Shown: piece by piece, positions 1 to 9,415 of the stretch
Layout: each line of letters opens with the position of its first letter
Numbering within the stretch: position 1 is the first letter of the stretch
From: Moraxellaceae bacterium
Lineage (GTDB): Bacteria > Pseudomonadota > Gammaproteobacteria > Pseudomonadales > Moraxellaceae
NCBI GenBank assembly: GCA_018260315.1
Contig: JAGLBJ010000004.1
Location: 1 to 55,638 of the forward strand
Length of the DNA stretch: 55,638 nt
Reading direction: 5' to 3'
The notes under the pieces: model-generated
Database searches by the model: none
Told to the model about the DNA's origin: nothing
Seen by the model: the letters and a program-made list of their open reading frames with translations, nothing else
Program-made: the position numbers and the translations under genes

Positions 1-1
1 T

Positions 2-961
2 GGTGAATCAGGTACGGGTAAGGAAGTCGTAGCGCGTTTGATTCATCAATTGGGCCCGCGCAGTAATCAGCCGTTTATACCGGTTAACTGTGGGGCTATT
101 CCGGCTGAACTGATGGAAAGTGAATTTTTTGGCCATAAAAAGGGCAGCTTTACGGGTGCAACCGAAGATAAACCGGGCTTGTTTCAAAGTGCGCACGGCG
201 GTACATTATTTTTAGATGAAGTGGCCGATTTACCGCTGGGCATGCAGGTTAAACTGTTGCGCGCTATTCAGGAAAAGAAAATCCGACCGATTGGCGGACA
301 AACTGAAATTCCGGTCGATATTCGCATTTTAAGTGCAACGCATAAAGATTTAAAAAAAATGGTTCACGATGGACTTTTTCGGCAAGATTTATTTTATCGC
401 ATAAACGTCATTGAAATTGCCCTGCCCCCGTTACGTGAGCGCGGCGGGGACGTGTTGTTACTGGCCGATATTTTCTTGCAGCGTATTTGTACCGAATGGC
501 AAATTCCCGTGCCGGTATTATCGCCTGCCGCTAAAGAGCGTTTAAAACAGTACCCATTTTTGGGCAATGTACGCGAACTCCATAACATTTTAGAACGGGC
601 CTTAACCTTGTGTGATGCAAGTGTTATTGAACCTGAGCATTTACAGTTAGAAGGATCAAGCCAACCAGGATTAAAATCTGAGCATAGCGGCCCTCATGCC
701 CTCTCTGCCTCTATAAACCTTCAAGCCTTGCGCGCGCCAGTCACTATGCAGCACAGCATACCGGCAGAAGGCCTGGAGGCACATTTGCAGCAGGTTGAAA
801 AACAAATTATCTTAAATGCCTTGGAGCAAAATCAATGGAACCGCACCGCAACCGCACGTAAATTAGGCATGAGTTTTCGGTCGTTGCGTTATCGGCTTAA
901 AAAATTAGGCGTTTGTGATGAAGACGATTTGCCTGATGAATACGAGAAAATCCCGCTTTAA
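2..961 (+). CDS. pilR: Sigma-54-dependent response regulator PilR, 3' part
   Basis: C-terminal two thirds of an NtrC-family activator; the gene begins before the window. The frame is already open at base 2, inside the Walker A loop (GESGTGKE). The sigma-54 contact motif follows as GSFTGA, then Walker B ([12 protein letters not shown]), the arginine finger region (RQDLFYR, PPLRERG) and a C-terminal Fis-type helix-turn-helix ([20 protein letters not shown]). The GSFTGA variant and the flanking text ([18 protein letters not shown]) match PilR, the type IV pilin transcription activator paired with the sensor PilS, better than other NtrC relatives. The receiver domain and any pilS gene lie outside the window, so the name rests on the AAA+ and DNA-binding parts only. 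Confidence 0.85.
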   Translation, partial: GESGTGKEVVARLIHQLGPRSNQPFIPVNCGAIPAELMESEFFGHKKGSFTGATEDKPGLFQSAHGGTLFLDEVADLPLGMQVKLLRAIQEKKIRPIGGQTEIPVDIRILSATHKDLKKMVHDGLFRQDLFYRINVIEIALPPLRERGGDVLLLADIFLQRICTEWQIPVPVLSPAAKERLKQYPFLGNVRELHNILERALTLCDASVIEPEHLQLEGSSQPGLKSEHSGPHALSASINLQALRAPVTMQHSIPAEGLEAHLQQVEKQIILNALEQNQWNRTATARKLGMSFRSLRYRLKKLGVCDEDDLPDEYEKIPL

Positions 962-1026
962 ACTAAGCGGCTCCTTCTTGTGCTTTTATGAACGGTACTT
1001 AGGCAAAGCGGCCGGATAGAACCGCA

Positions 1027-1039
1027 AATGAGAATGATT
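1027..1039 (+). promoter_or_regulatory. Candidate Fur box upstream of ferritin
   Basis: AATGAGAATGATT matches the core AATGATAATCATT of the Fur consensus at 11 of 13 positions. It lies about 120 bp before the ferritin start and about 70-80 bp before the best -10 element. In E. coli Fur activates ftnA from a far-upstream site, so the placement is plausible, but a hairpin lies between this site and the gene, and the call is inference. Confidence 0.35.
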
Positions 1040-1056
1040 TACTTTGTAATCAAATA

Positions 1057-1094
1057 GGCGCTTCTCGTCGATAGTCTGCAACAAAGCGCCTTTT
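1057..1094 (+). terminator. Hairpin plus T-run after pilR
   Basis: GGCGCTT (1057-1063) can pair with AAGCGCC (1084-1090) and is followed by TTTT. The loop is about 20 nt, so this is a weak to moderate intrinsic terminator, probably ending the pilR transcript before the ferritin promoter. Confidence 0.45.
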
Positions 1095-1109
1095 AAGCTT
1101 ATTTTTGCA

Positions 1110-1115
1110 TATAAT
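1110..1115 (+). promoter_or_regulatory. -10 element of ferritin promoter
   Basis: A perfect TATAAT stands 40 bp before the ferritin ATG and just after the hairpin at 1057-1094. No convincing -35 hexamer lies 16-18 bp upstream, so an activator or an extended -10 may be needed. Confidence 0.45.
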
Positions 1116-1155
1116 TTAGCTTCAAATAAATTAGTCTGAATCTAGTGAGGATAAT

Positions 1156-1704
1156 ATGAGCGATAAACGTATTTCTGACGCCATGGAAAACGCCCTAAAT
1201 GCCCAAATGATGCAGGAGGCTGAACAGGCTCAAGTGTATTTAGCGCTCGGCATCTGGGCTGAAACGCATAATTATGATGGTTTGGCAGATTTTTTATACA
1301 AACATTCGACTGAAGAACGCAATCATATGTTCAAGTTTTTGGAATATATCAATCAGCGCGGCGGCGAAGCTAAAATTGAAGCCATTCCGGCGCCTACCGA
1401 TAAGCCTAAAGATGTAACCGATTGCATTGATACCGTTTGGAAACATGAAGTGCAAAATTCTAAGGCGATTTACGCGCTAACCGATATGGCCCTGGCTGAA
1501 AAAGATTGGCCAACCTTTAACTTTATGCAGTATTTCGTTAAAGAGCAAATCGAGGAAGAAAACCTGATTTCCGATTTACGCGATAAATTATCGCTGGCAA
1601 CCAAAGAAAAAACCGGCAATGCAAACTTATATTCGTTTGACCGTGATTTAAACAATGCACCGCAAGATAGCGAAATAGCTCTCCAAAAAACCTTGGGCGG
1701 CTAA
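1156..1704 (+). CDS. ftnA: Non-haem ferritin (FtnA-like)
   Basis: 182-residue ferritin that oxidises Fe(II) and stores it as a mineral core in a cytoplasmic 24-mer. By alignment with E. coli FtnA the ferroxidase ligands are present: E21, E54, H57 (EERNH), E98, Q131 and E134 (KEQIEEE). There is no methionine placed as in bacterioferritin haem binding, and the family length is normal (E. coli FtnA 165) with a short tail. The ATG has a GTGAGG ribosome site 6 bp upstream. It is a single gene with its own promoter and a strong terminator after it. The possible Fur box upstream suggests iron control. Confidence 0.9.
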   Translation: MSDKRISDAMENALNAQMMQEAEQAQVYLALGIWAETHNYDGLADFLYKHSTEERNHMFKFLEYINQRGGEAKIEAIPAPTDKPKDVTDCIDTVWKHEVQNSKAIYALTDMALAEKDWPTFNFMQYFVKEQIEEENLISDLRDKLSLATKEKTGNANLYSFDRDLNNAPQDSEIALQKTLGG

Positions 1705-1750
1705 GGGATTGCCTTAAGAACAGGCGTCCCATGTTATCTTACGTCTTTAT

Positions 1751-1803
1751 CGGCTAAAGCAGTATTTTGTGCATTAAAATGCTGCTTTGCCCGGACTTTT
1801 TTA
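1751..1803. terminator. Bidirectional terminator between ferritin and purK
   Basis: AAAGCAGTATTTT (1756-1768) pairs with AAAATGCTGCTTT (1776-1788), a 13-bp stem with one G-U pair and a 7-nt loop, with T-rich sequence on the plus side (1797-1803) . The two flanking genes converge here, so it can serve both. Confidence 0.75.
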
Positions 1804-1817
1804 CGTTTGACGTCAGG

Positions 1818-2945
1818 CTATTTTAAAGCCAACGCATCGGGTAACAACGGGATTAGCTGCTTAATTAAAGCCGGTAACTCCTCGGACTTTGGTGGCATCA
1901 AGGTAATATGCCCTAGTTTGCGTCCTGGCCGTTCTTCTTTTTCGTAATCATGCAAATGAGCGGCAGGTAAGGCTAAAATATCTTCACGCTTCGGATACTG
2001 CCCAATAATATTAACCATTACACACGGTTTAATTAAATCGGTTTCACCTAGCGGTAAGCCCATAACGGCCCGAATATGATTCTCAAACTGCGAACACACC
2101 GCCCCTTCAATCGTCCAATGCCCCGAATTATGCACGCGCGGTGCCATTTCATTAGCCAAGAGGCCTTCAGGGGTCACAAATAGCTCCAGGGTCAACACGC
2201 CTACATAATTTAAGTGTTCAAGCAACTGCTGCATATACTGTTGTGCAATAGGCGTTAAGGTCTCAATGTTAGGTGCCGGTACTACAGAATGCGATAAAAT
2301 GCCTTGATGATGATGGTTTTGGGCCAATTCCCAATAGCGAATATCTCCCGTTTGCGCACGAACCGCAATCACGGACACTTCACGCTCAAAATGAATAAAA
2401 CCTTCAGCAATTAACGGGCCATGTGTACCTAATGTTTCCCAGGCCCTAGCGATATCGTGCGCTGTTTTAACGACATACTGACCTTTACCGTCATAACCAC
2501 CGGTTGCCGTTTTTAACACCATCGGTAGACCTAATTGGTCGGCGGCGTTCTGTAAATCGGTTAAGCAATGCACAGCCCGATAAGGCGCAACCGGAATATT
2601 AAGCGCATCAAACGTGGATTTTTCCAATAAACGATTTTGGGTAATCGCCAGGGCAGCACGCGGCGGAAAAATAGTAGCCGCTTCGGGTAACGCATCAATT
2701 GAACTTAACGGGATATTTTCAAATTCCAAGGTAAATAAACGTCGCTGTCCGACAAAGGCATGCATATCATCGGGTGAAAATACCGGTCCTAAAGCTGCCG
2801 CAGGGCTTTGATTAACGGCATCTAAAAATACGCAACGAATGCCTAGCGGCAGAGCTGCCTGCGCCAACATGCGACCCAGTTGACCGGCACCAAAAATGCC
2901 CAGTTGTAGCGGCGCCATAGCAGTGCATGATACAGGGTTAAACAT
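1818..2945 (-). CDS. purK: N5-carboxyaminoimidazole ribonucleotide synthase
   Basis: PurK converts AIR, ATP and bicarbonate to N5-CAIR in de novo purine synthesis. ATP-grasp enzyme of 375 aa: nucleotide-binding start LGIFGAGQLGRML, central KTATGGYDGKGQ loop, and NEMAPRVHNSGHWT near the metal/ATP site, all typical of the family. The start at 2945 has AGGA 9 bp upstream; a second ATG at 2918 would begin right before the first strand but lacks a ribosome site. It lies last in the order dapA-bamC-purC-purE-purK, 67 bp after purE, so PurE and PurK are probably made together to hand on N5-CAIR. Confidence 0.95.
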   Translation of the reverse strand: MFNPVSCTAMAPLQLGIFGAGQLGRMLAQAALPLGIRCVFLDAVNQSPAAALGPVFSPDDMHAFVGQRRLFTLEFENIPLSSIDALPEAATIFPPRAALAITQNRLLEKSTFDALNIPVAPYRAVHCLTDLQNAADQLGLPMVLKTATGGYDGKGQYVVKTAHDIARAWETLGTHGPLIAEGFIHFEREVSVIAVRAQTGDIRYWELAQNHHHQGILSHSVVPAPNIETLTPIAQQYMQQLLEHLNYVGVLTLELFVTPEGLLANEMAPRVHNSGHWTIEGAVCSQFENHIRAVMGLPLGETDLIKPCVMVNIIGQYPKREDILALPAAHLHDYEKEERPGRKLGHITLMPPKSEELPALIKQLIPLLPDALALK

Positions 2946-3012
2946 GAATATATCCTAGGAATATGAGTACGCATCGCTCATTTTAATAATTAAGCGTCTG
3001 TTTTTAATTGAT

Positions 3013-3558
3013 TTAATTTGACTGGGGGATAGCCGATTGCTGTACTCGTTCGGTTTGAGCGTGCCGAAAGGTAGCTACCGCTTGCGCAATCACAGGATAT
3101 TGTAGCCCTAAAATTTGAGCGGCCAAAATAGCGGCATTGGTGGCGCCGGCTTTACCAATCGCCAAGGTTCCAACCGCTATGCCAGCAGGCATTTGCACAA
3201 TCGATAACAGCGAATCGACTCCATTTAAAATCGATGATTGCACGGGTACGCCAAGCACAGGCAACTCCGTCTTGGCAGCACACATGCCGGGTAAATGGGC
3301 GGCTCCCCCAGCCCCTGCAATAATCACTTGCAAACCGCGCTGTTTAGCACTTTGGGCATATTCAAACAAACGATCCGGGGTACGATGGGCCGAAACAATT
3401 TCACATTCAAACGGTACACCGAGCTCACATAACATGCGTGCACTATGCTCAAGCGTTGCCCAGTCAGACTGCGAACCCATAATAATGCCCACCAGAGGCG
3501 TTTTGGAAAGCGCGTTTTGATATGAAGTTGGCGCATTGATATTCGATTGAACAGACAT
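3013..3558 (-). CDS. purE: N5-CAIR mutase, PurE class I
   Basis: PurE isomerises N5-CAIR to CAIR, the step after PurK. 181 aa against 169 in E. coli, with an N-terminal extension of about 20 residues. The core shows [11 protein letters not shown], the SAHRTPDR loop that carries the catalytic histidine, the glycine-rich [12 protein letters not shown] and [21 protein letters not shown]. These are class I (bacterial) signatures. It sits between purC and purK on the same strand. Confidence 0.95.
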   Translation of the reverse strand: MSVQSNINAPTSYQNALSKTPLVGIIMGSQSDWATLEHSARMLCELGVPFECEIVSAHRTPDRLFEYAQSAKQRGLQVIIAGAGGAAHLPGMCAAKTELPVLGVPVQSSILNGVDSLLSIVQMPAGIAVGTLAIGKAGATNAAILAAQILGLQYPVIAQAVATFRHAQTERVQQSAIPQSN

Positions 3559-3623
3559 AACACATTCGCTATAAAAAAGCTAAATTACAAACGCCCATCA
3601 GAGCCCAGAATTTGAAAAAGCCA

Positions 3624-4343
3624 TTATAAATCGGTTAAGTCGACGCCTAACCGTTGCGCCACTTCTTCATATGCCTCGACCACATCGCCCAGGTCTTGAC
3701 GGAATCGGTCTTTATCGAGTTTTTTGCGCGTTTGTTTATCCCATAAACGACAACCATCTGGTGAAAATTCATCACCTAAGACGATTTCATGATGAAATAA
3801 ACCAAACTCCAGTTTAAAATCTACCAGCATCATGCCACCCGCATCAAACAGGGGCACCAAAACAGCATTCACCTGATGAGTTAATTGCTGCATCTTAGCC
3901 AATTGCTCGGCAGTTGCCCAGTTTAAACTGACTGCAATCGATTCATTGACCATGGGGTCACCTAACGCATCATCTTTATAAAACAGCTCAAACGTTGGCG
4001 GCGTCAGAGGTGTACCCTCTTCTATACCCAGGCGACGGCACAGACTACCGGCGGCAAAGTTACGCACCACACACTCAACCGGAATCATGTTTAAGCGTTT
4101 GACCAACACTTCGTCCGGCGTCAATAAGCGTTCAAAATGGGTTTTAATGCCCGCATCGGCCAATTTTTGCATGATAAAAGCATTAAACCGGTTATTAATG
4201 CGACCTTTACGTGCTAACTGTTCGACTTTTTTGCCGTCAAAAGCTGATGTATCATCTCGAAAAACCAAAATTAAATGGTCAACACTATCAGTTTCATATA
4301 CAGACTTTGCCTTACCTGTATACAATAATTTATTTTTCTGCAT
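3624..4343 (-). CDS. purC: SAICAR synthetase
   Basis: PurC joins CAIR to aspartate using ATP, giving SAICAR. 239 aa, as usual for the family (E. coli 237). Begins [16 protein letters not shown], followed by the [12 protein letters not shown] loop and later LVDFKLEFG and [12 protein letters not shown], the nucleotide/metal region. The frame is open up to 4394, but the ATG at 4343 has a strong GGAGG (4349-4353) five bases away and fits the family start, so the longer form is rejected. Directly follows the bamC-like gene, as in E. coli (dapA-bamC-purC). Confidence 0.95.
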   Translation of the reverse strand: MQKNKLLYTGKAKSVYETDSVDHLILVFRDDTSAFDGKKVEQLARKGRINNRFNAFIMQKLADAGIKTHFERLLTPDEVLVKRLNMIPVECVVRNFAAGSLCRRLGIEEGTPLTPPTFELFYKDDALGDPMVNESIAVSLNWATAEQLAKMQQLTHQVNAVLVPLFDAGGMMLVDFKLEFGLFHHEIVLGDEFSPDGCRLWDKQTRKKLDKDRFRQDLGDVVEAYEEVAQRLGVDLTDL

Positions 4344-4419
4344 ATAAACCTCCAAAACATTAAACGCCAGTCTCTTAAAACATGCTCCAATCATTAAGAG
4401 CTGTCATCACTGCGCTCGG

Positions 4420-5076
4420 CTATTCATTAGGCCAGTGCTGGACAAGTTGATTTAAGATCGCCTGTGCCTGCCCGGTCTCGACTAAAACGTCTTTGCTCGT
4501 TTGTACTGATACTGTGGTTTGGGCACCGGCATGACTGGTTCTTAGCATATACGGCTTATTATTCCATTGAACATCAATCCGTTCGAGGGCTGCATCTTGA
4601 CGAATGATGTGCGCACCCGCCGAGGTCAACGCCTGCTGTAACATCGTCCAAATACGGCTGCTTTGACCGGTAATCGTTAATAAAGGATAGCCATTTCCAT
4701 CCACCACCAACACGGGCAAGCTTGGCGTACCCACATCAACGGTCTTTTGATTGACGATTTGGGAGGTATCCAATGGCAACGGGGCTGGCATGACAAATTG
4801 ATTATGGCGTGCATTGGTCAACATAGGTGCAGCACCTTCAATATGCGGCATGTCTGGCACCTTGTAAATAGGACGTATCGGGCGCGTTTCCTGGCCGACT
4901 GGCAAATTAAGCGGCGGCAATACGGCAGCTTTTTGATAATCTAGTGAGCTATTGTTTAACGCATAACGGCCACAACCGGTTAATGTTAAACTGGCGAGTA
5001 TCAAGGCTGCCACAGATGTACGCCACACGATACGTCTAGTCACGTTAAAATCTTTGGAGAAAGGCACTGGAAACAT
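4420..5076 (-). CDS. bamC: BamC-like outer-membrane assembly lipoprotein
   Basis: 218-residue predicted lipoprotein. Residues 16-34 form a hydrophobic signal segment ending in the lipobox LTGC, with Cys35 as the lipidation site; the mature part is soluble and meant for the periplasm. Its place between dapA (6 bp upstream) and purC is that of bamC (nlpB), an accessory part of the BAM complex that inserts beta-barrels into the outer membrane. It is clearly shorter than E. coli BamC (344 aa), so it may keep only one of the two helix-grip domains. The name rests mostly on gene order and lipoprotein character. Confidence 0.7.
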   Translation of the reverse strand: MFPVPFSKDFNVTRRIVWRTSVAALILASLTLTGCGRYALNNSSLDYQKAAVLPPLNLPVGQETRPIRPIYKVPDMPHIEGAAPMLTNARHNQFVMPAPLPLDTSQIVNQKTVDVGTPSLPVLVVDGNGYPLLTITGQSSRIWTMLQQALTSAGAHIIRQDAALERIDVQWNNKPYMLRTSHAGAQTTVSVQTSKDVLVETGQAQAILNQLVQHWPNE

Positions 5077-5082
5077 TTAAGA

Positions 5083-5994
5083 TTATCCTTGAGTATGCGG
5101 CAATAACTGGGCATGTGCCAACGCTGCCCGCAACGGCTCGCGTAACGGCCGGGCCAATGGGGTTAATGGCAACCGGATACCGACATCAATCAAACCCATT
5201 TCATGCAATGCCCATTTTACCGGAATGGGATTGGCTTCTACAAACATCTGGTCATTAATGGGAGACAAGAGCGCATGTAATTGATTAACCTGTTCCATAG
5301 CGCCAGCTAATGCAGCCGCACAAAGGTGACTCATAAGGACAGGCGCGACGTTTGCCGTCACCGAAATATTACCCTTGGCGCCCATGCCTATCAGTTGCCA
5401 GGCGGTGGCATCATCGCCCGAATACACGGCTATTTTACCGCTTAGCGCCTGAATTAAGGCCAGCCCGCGTTTAAGGTCGCCGGTAGCATCTTTAATGCCC
5501 ATAATATTGGGAACATCAGCCAACCGCAAAACGGTATCGTGGGCTAAATCAACCGCCGTACGGCTGGGCACATTATATAAAATTTGCGGCAAATCCACCG
5601 CTTCAGCAACCGCTTTATAATGTAAAAATAACCCTTCCTGCGTGGGCCGATTGTAATAAGGGGTCACCAGCAAGGCCGCGTCAGCGCCCAGGCGTTTGGC
5701 CATCATGGTTAATTCGATGGCTTCACGCGTCGAGTTTGCGCCCGTACCCGCAATAACCGGCACCCGTCCGCCCGCGTAGGCAAGCGTGCGCTTAATTACT
5801 TCAGCGTGTTCTTCTACATCTAGGGTCGCCGATTCACCGGTCGTTCCAACAGCAATTAACGCATGGGTACCCTGCTCAATATGCCAATGTACCAGACGTT
5901 CCAGCGCCGCCCAATCGAGGCTTCCATCGGCGTGCATAGGGGTGACAAGCGCCACAATAGAACCAAAAATGTTGGGCTGTCCGTTTGAGGTCAT
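5083..5994 (-). CDS. dapA: 4-hydroxy-tetrahydrodipicolinate synthase
   Basis: DapA condenses pyruvate with aspartate semialdehyde, the first step of the lysine/diaminopimelate branch and so of peptidoglycan supply. 303 aa. Visible: GTTGESATL (Thr-Thr of the proton relay), NVPSRT with the preceding tyrosine of ILYNVP, and GIKDATGDL with the Schiff-base lysine. The frame is open to 6027, but AAGGAG (6004-6010) sits 9 bp before the ATG at 5994 and the family begins near there, so 5994 is taken as the start. First gene of the dapA-bamC-purCEK run. Confidence 0.95.
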   Translation of the reverse strand: MTSNGQPNIFGSIVALVTPMHADGSLDWAALERLVHWHIEQGTHALIAVGTTGESATLDVEEHAEVIKRTLAYAGGRVPVIAGTGANSTREAIELTMMAKRLGADAALLVTPYYNRPTQEGLFLHYKAVAEAVDLPQILYNVPSRTAVDLAHDTVLRLADVPNIMGIKDATGDLKRGLALIQALSGKIAVYSGDDATAWQLIGMGAKGNISVTANVAPVLMSHLCAAALAGAMEQVNQLHALLSPINDQMFVEANPIPVKWALHEMGLIDVGIRLPLTPLARPLREPLRAALAHAQLLPHTQG

Positions 5995-6119
5995 GCCGGG
6001 GTTGCTCCTTAAAAATACAAGGCACAAATCGCTATATTTAATCTTGAATGTTAAACCATTTTAGCGTGTCATGTATGCAAAATTATAAAAAATTAACGGC
6101 TTTGGCATGGATCTTCGAT

Positions 6120-6173
6120 AAAAAATCCCCTATCCTTGTTCAAGCCTTTGACGGCCTAACGTGCGATAGAGGA
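6120..6173 (-). terminator. Intrinsic terminator of glmU-glmS
   Basis: On the minus strand TCCTCTATC pairs with GATAGGGGA (9 bp, one G-U) and is followed by six T's. It lies 24 bp after the glmS stop, between glmS and the dapA promoter region. Confidence 0.7.
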
Positions 6174-6196
6174 CTTCTTTCGTTTAATCTTAAAAA

Positions 6197-8026
6197 TTAC
6201 TCGACCGTAACCGATTTGGCCAGATTACGTGGCTGGTCAACATCGGTACCACGCAACACCGCCACATGATAGGACAATAATTGCACGGGCAAACTATACA
6301 CAATTGGGGCTAACTGCGCATGAACCGCCGGTATATTGATCACATGCACACGCTCACTACCGGTGATTCCACTAGCAATATCGGCAAATACAAACAATTC
6401 ACCCGCCCGCGCTTGTACTTCCTGCATATTGGATTTCAATTTATCCAAAAGGGCATCGCCTGCCGCCAAAATAACCACGGGCATATCATTATCCACCAGC
6501 GCCAACGGGCCATGTTTAAGCTCGCCTGCCGCATAGCCTTCAGCATGAATATACGATATTTCCTTGAGTTTAAGCGCACCTTCCAAGGCGATGGGAAATT
6601 CAATGCCGCGTCCCAAAAATAACGTATCGCGCTTTTCAATAAACCGATGTGCCATTTTTTCAATGAGCGGGTCTAACAATAACGTTTGATGCAGCACACT
6701 CGGCAAATGATTCAACACTTGCCCCAGTTCTACTTCCATAACCTGCGTTAACCGGCCCTGAATTTTACCCAGTTTCATCACCAGAAGCATTAAGGCGGCC
6801 AATTGCGTGGTAAAGGCTTTAGTTGAGGCCACACCAATTTCCGGACCCGCCAAGGTTAGTAACTGCGTATCGGTTTCGCGAATCAGTGACGACGTCGCCA
6901 CGTTACAAATGGCTAGACTTACGACACCTTCAATGTGCTGGGCTTGCACATCTCGCAGGGCCGCCAGCGTGTCTGCCGTTTCACCCGATTGTGAGATGCA
7001 CACCAGCAGGGTTTGCGGCAATACCACCGGGTCGCGATAGCGAAACTCACTGGCAATTTCAACCTGACAAGAAAGTCGTATAATCTGCTCAAACCAATAT
7101 TTAGCAACCATGCCCGCATGATAACTGGTACCACAAGCCAAAATTTGCACCTGTTTAACCTGCGCTAACCTTTCATGGCCTTCATCGACAAAACTGTCTT
7201 TGAGCAAGCTATTATCCAGTCCTATGCTAACTGTACGTGCAATGGCCTCAGGCTGCTCATAAATCTCTTTAAGCATATAATGTTTAAAGCGACCTTTGTC
7301 GGCTTGCGTCAAGGTCATATCAAGTTCGTGCGCATCACGTTTTACCGCTTGGCCGTTTTGAAAAATTTCTACTTCGGCAATCGTCAGACGCGCAATATCG
7401 CCTTCTTCCAAAAAAATAAACCGATTGGTGACAGGCAATAATGCCAACTGGTCTGAGCCGATGAAATTTTCACCAATGCCCAACCCAATCACCAACGGCG
7501 AACCGGCCCGCACCGCAATCAATTGGTCTTCGTGGTCGGCATGCACAATGCCCAACGCATAGGCACCCTGTAATAATGGCAAAACCGCTTGAACCGCTTG
7601 CAACAAATCAGGAATAGTTTTGCAGGCACGATTGACCAGATGGGCAACCACTTCAGTATCGGTTTCTGACGTAAAAATATAACCTTCGGCTTGTAATTCG
7701 GTTTTTAGCGCCGCATAATTTTCAACAATGCCGTTATGCACCACTGCAATCGGGCCCGATACGTGCGGATGCGCATTATTTTGCGTCGGTTTACCATGCG
7801 TGGCCCAGCGCGTATGTGCGATGCCCAAATGTCCTGGCGGCTGCGTGGTCTTAATGGCAGCGTCCAACATGGCCACTTTACCCACTTGCCGCTCACGATG
7901 AATCTGCCCGTGCTCAATGACCGCAAGGCCGGCTGAATCATAGCCGCGATATTCCAGCCGCTTTAAGCTTTCAACCAAAATTTGCGCCAAATTACGCTGC
8001 GCCACACCACCGACAATTCCACACAT
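6197..8026 (-). CDS. glmS: Glucosamine-6-phosphate synthase (isomerising)
   Basis: GlmS makes glucosamine-6-phosphate from fructose-6-phosphate and glutamine, the entry to UDP-GlcNAc. 609 aa, as expected. The amino-terminal glutamine amidotransferase begins MCGIVGGVAQ, with Cys2 the nucleophile; RGYDSAG, ATHGKPTQNNAHPH and HNGIVENY follow. Two SIS domains contain CGTSYHAG, SQSGETADT and ASTKAFTTQ, and the C-terminal tail ends DQPRNLAKSVTVE. The gene starts 9 bp after glmU, which catalyses later steps of the same pathway. No ribozyme-type leader is visible in that 9-bp gap. Confidence 0.97.
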   Translation of the reverse strand: MCGIVGGVAQRNLAQILVESLKRLEYRGYDSAGLAVIEHGQIHRERQVGKVAMLDAAIKTTQPPGHLGIAHTRWATHGKPTQNNAHPHVSGPIAVVHNGIVENYAALKTELQAEGYIFTSETDTEVVAHLVNRACKTIPDLLQAVQAVLPLLQGAYALGIVHADHEDQLIAVRAGSPLVIGLGIGENFIGSDQLALLPVTNRFIFLEEGDIARLTIAEVEIFQNGQAVKRDAHELDMTLTQADKGRFKHYMLKEIYEQPEAIARTVSIGLDNSLLKDSFVDEGHERLAQVKQVQILACGTSYHAGMVAKYWFEQIIRLSCQVEIASEFRYRDPVVLPQTLLVCISQSGETADTLAALRDVQAQHIEGVVSLAICNVATSSLIRETDTQLLTLAGPEIGVASTKAFTTQLAALMLLVMKLGKIQGRLTQVMEVELGQVLNHLPSVLHQTLLLDPLIEKMAHRFIEKRDTLFLGRGIEFPIALEGALKLKEISYIHAEGYAAGELKHGPLALVDNDMPVVILAAGDALLDKLKSNMQEVQARAGELFVFADIASGITGSERVHVINIPAVHAQLAPIVYSLPVQLLSYHVAVLRGTDVDQPRNLAKSVTVE

Positions 8027-8035
8027 ACACCTAAC

Positions 8036-9394
8036 TCACTTGTCCTTACGCGGACGCTGATAATGCTCAATATTACGTTGTTGTCCACGAGCTATGCCTA
8101 ACTGCTGCGCGGCAATATTCCTGGTAATGACGGACCCTGCACCCACCGTTGCCCCCTGTTCAAGCGTCACGGGGGCCACCAGCGCACTGTTAGAGCCAAT
8201 AAAAACATCGTTACCTAACGTCGTAGTATGCTTGTGCGCGCCGTCATAGTTGCAGGTAATGGTACCTGCACCAATGTTGCAATGCTCGCCAATAACGGCA
8301 TTACCCAAATAACTTAAATGCCCTGCCTTGGTATGTGCAGCAATTTTACTGTGCTTCACCTCAACAAAATTGCCAATATGAACATGCGCCGCAAGTTCAG
8401 TACCGGGCCGAATACGCGCAAATGGTCCGATATGACAATGATTAGCAATCTCTGCGCCCTCAATAACACTATAGGGCAAAATATGGCTGTCATCACCAAT
8501 CGTCACGTTTTTAAGGATACAGCCCGCGCCAATATGCACGCCAGCGCCCAAATGACAGGTTCCCTCAATAATAACATTGGCATCAATGCGCACATCTTGC
8601 CCAACGGTCACCGTCCCGCGCAAATCAAAACGTCGGGGGTCCAGTAACGTCACCCCCTGGCGCATCAAAGTTTGGGCCTGTTGATATTGAAAACGGCGTT
8701 CGACATCTGCCAATTGCAAGCGGTCGTTAATGCCTTCCACTTCAAGGCCTGATTGCGGTGTTATGCTGCCAATCCGAATGCTATCGCGCGCTGCCAATGC
8801 TACAATATCGGTCAAATAATATTCACCTTGCGCGTTATTGGCCGTTAACTGCGGCAACCAGTCATGCAGGCGAGCATTATCCACACAATATAAACCTGTA
8901 TTGACTTCACAAATCGCCTGTTCAGCAATTGTGGCATCTTTTTGCTCAACAATGCCAACAATCTGACCATTTTCACGTTTAATGCGCCCGTAACCCATAG
9001 GATTATCCAGGGTTAAGGTAATCATCGCCAATCCGTGTTGCGCGGCTGCTTGTAGACGATGTAAACTTTCTGCTGTAATCAGGGGCACATCGCCATATAA
9101 AATTAAACTCTGGCCTGTTTTGGGTAAGACCGGCAATACCGCTTTAACGGCATGACCGGTACCCAACTGTTCAGCCTGTTCGACCCATACAATAGGGCGT
9201 TCGCTAAAGGTTTTTTTAACCAATGAGCCGCCATGACCATAAACGACAATAGTTTGCTCAGCCTTCAAGGCTTGTGTACAGTTAAGGACGTGCCCAAGCA
9301 AGGGCTGACCCGCTAAAGGTTGCAGTACTTTGGGTAAGCGGGAATGCATGCGCGTACCCTTACCGGCTGCCAAAATAATCACGCTTAAACTCAT
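8036..9394 (-). CDS. glmU: Bifunctional GlmU (uridyltransferase / acetyltransferase)
   Basis: GlmU acetylates glucosamine-1-phosphate and then couples it to UTP, giving UDP-GlcNAc for murein and lipopolysaccharide. 452 aa. N-terminal pyrophosphorylase domain has the LAAGKGTRM loop and YGDVPL; the C-terminal half is a left-handed beta-helix of hexapeptide repeats with [22 protein letters not shown] and [13 protein letters not shown] (acetyltransferase site). AGGA lies 8 bp before the ATG. It begins 21 bp downstream of mpl and is followed at once by glmS, so the three genes probably form one transcript. Confidence 0.97.
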   Translation of the reverse strand: MSLSVIILAAGKGTRMHSRLPKVLQPLAGQPLLGHVLNCTQALKAEQTIVVYGHGGSLVKKTFSERPIVWVEQAEQLGTGHAVKAVLPVLPKTGQSLILYGDVPLITAESLHRLQAAAQHGLAMITLTLDNPMGYGRIKRENGQIVGIVEQKDATIAEQAICEVNTGLYCVDNARLHDWLPQLTANNAQGEYYLTDIVALAARDSIRIGSITPQSGLEVEGINDRLQLADVERRFQYQQAQTLMRQGVTLLDPRRFDLRGTVTVGQDVRIDANVIIEGTCHLGAGVHIGAGCILKNVTIGDDSHILPYSVIEGAEIANHCHIGPFARIRPGTELAAHVHIGNFVEVKHSKIAAHTKAGHLSYLGNAVIGEHCNIGAGTITCNYDGAHKHTTTLGNDVFIGSNSALVAPVTLEQGATVGAGSVITRNIAAQQLGIARGQQRNIEHYQRPRKDK

Positions 9395-9415
9395 GCGCGT
9401 TGTCCTATAAAAATA

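Noticed and set aside
7775..8026. Possible glmS ribozyme or riboswitch
   Set aside because: The glmU-glmS gap is only 9 bp, and the glmS ribozyme is a feature of Gram-positive bacteria.
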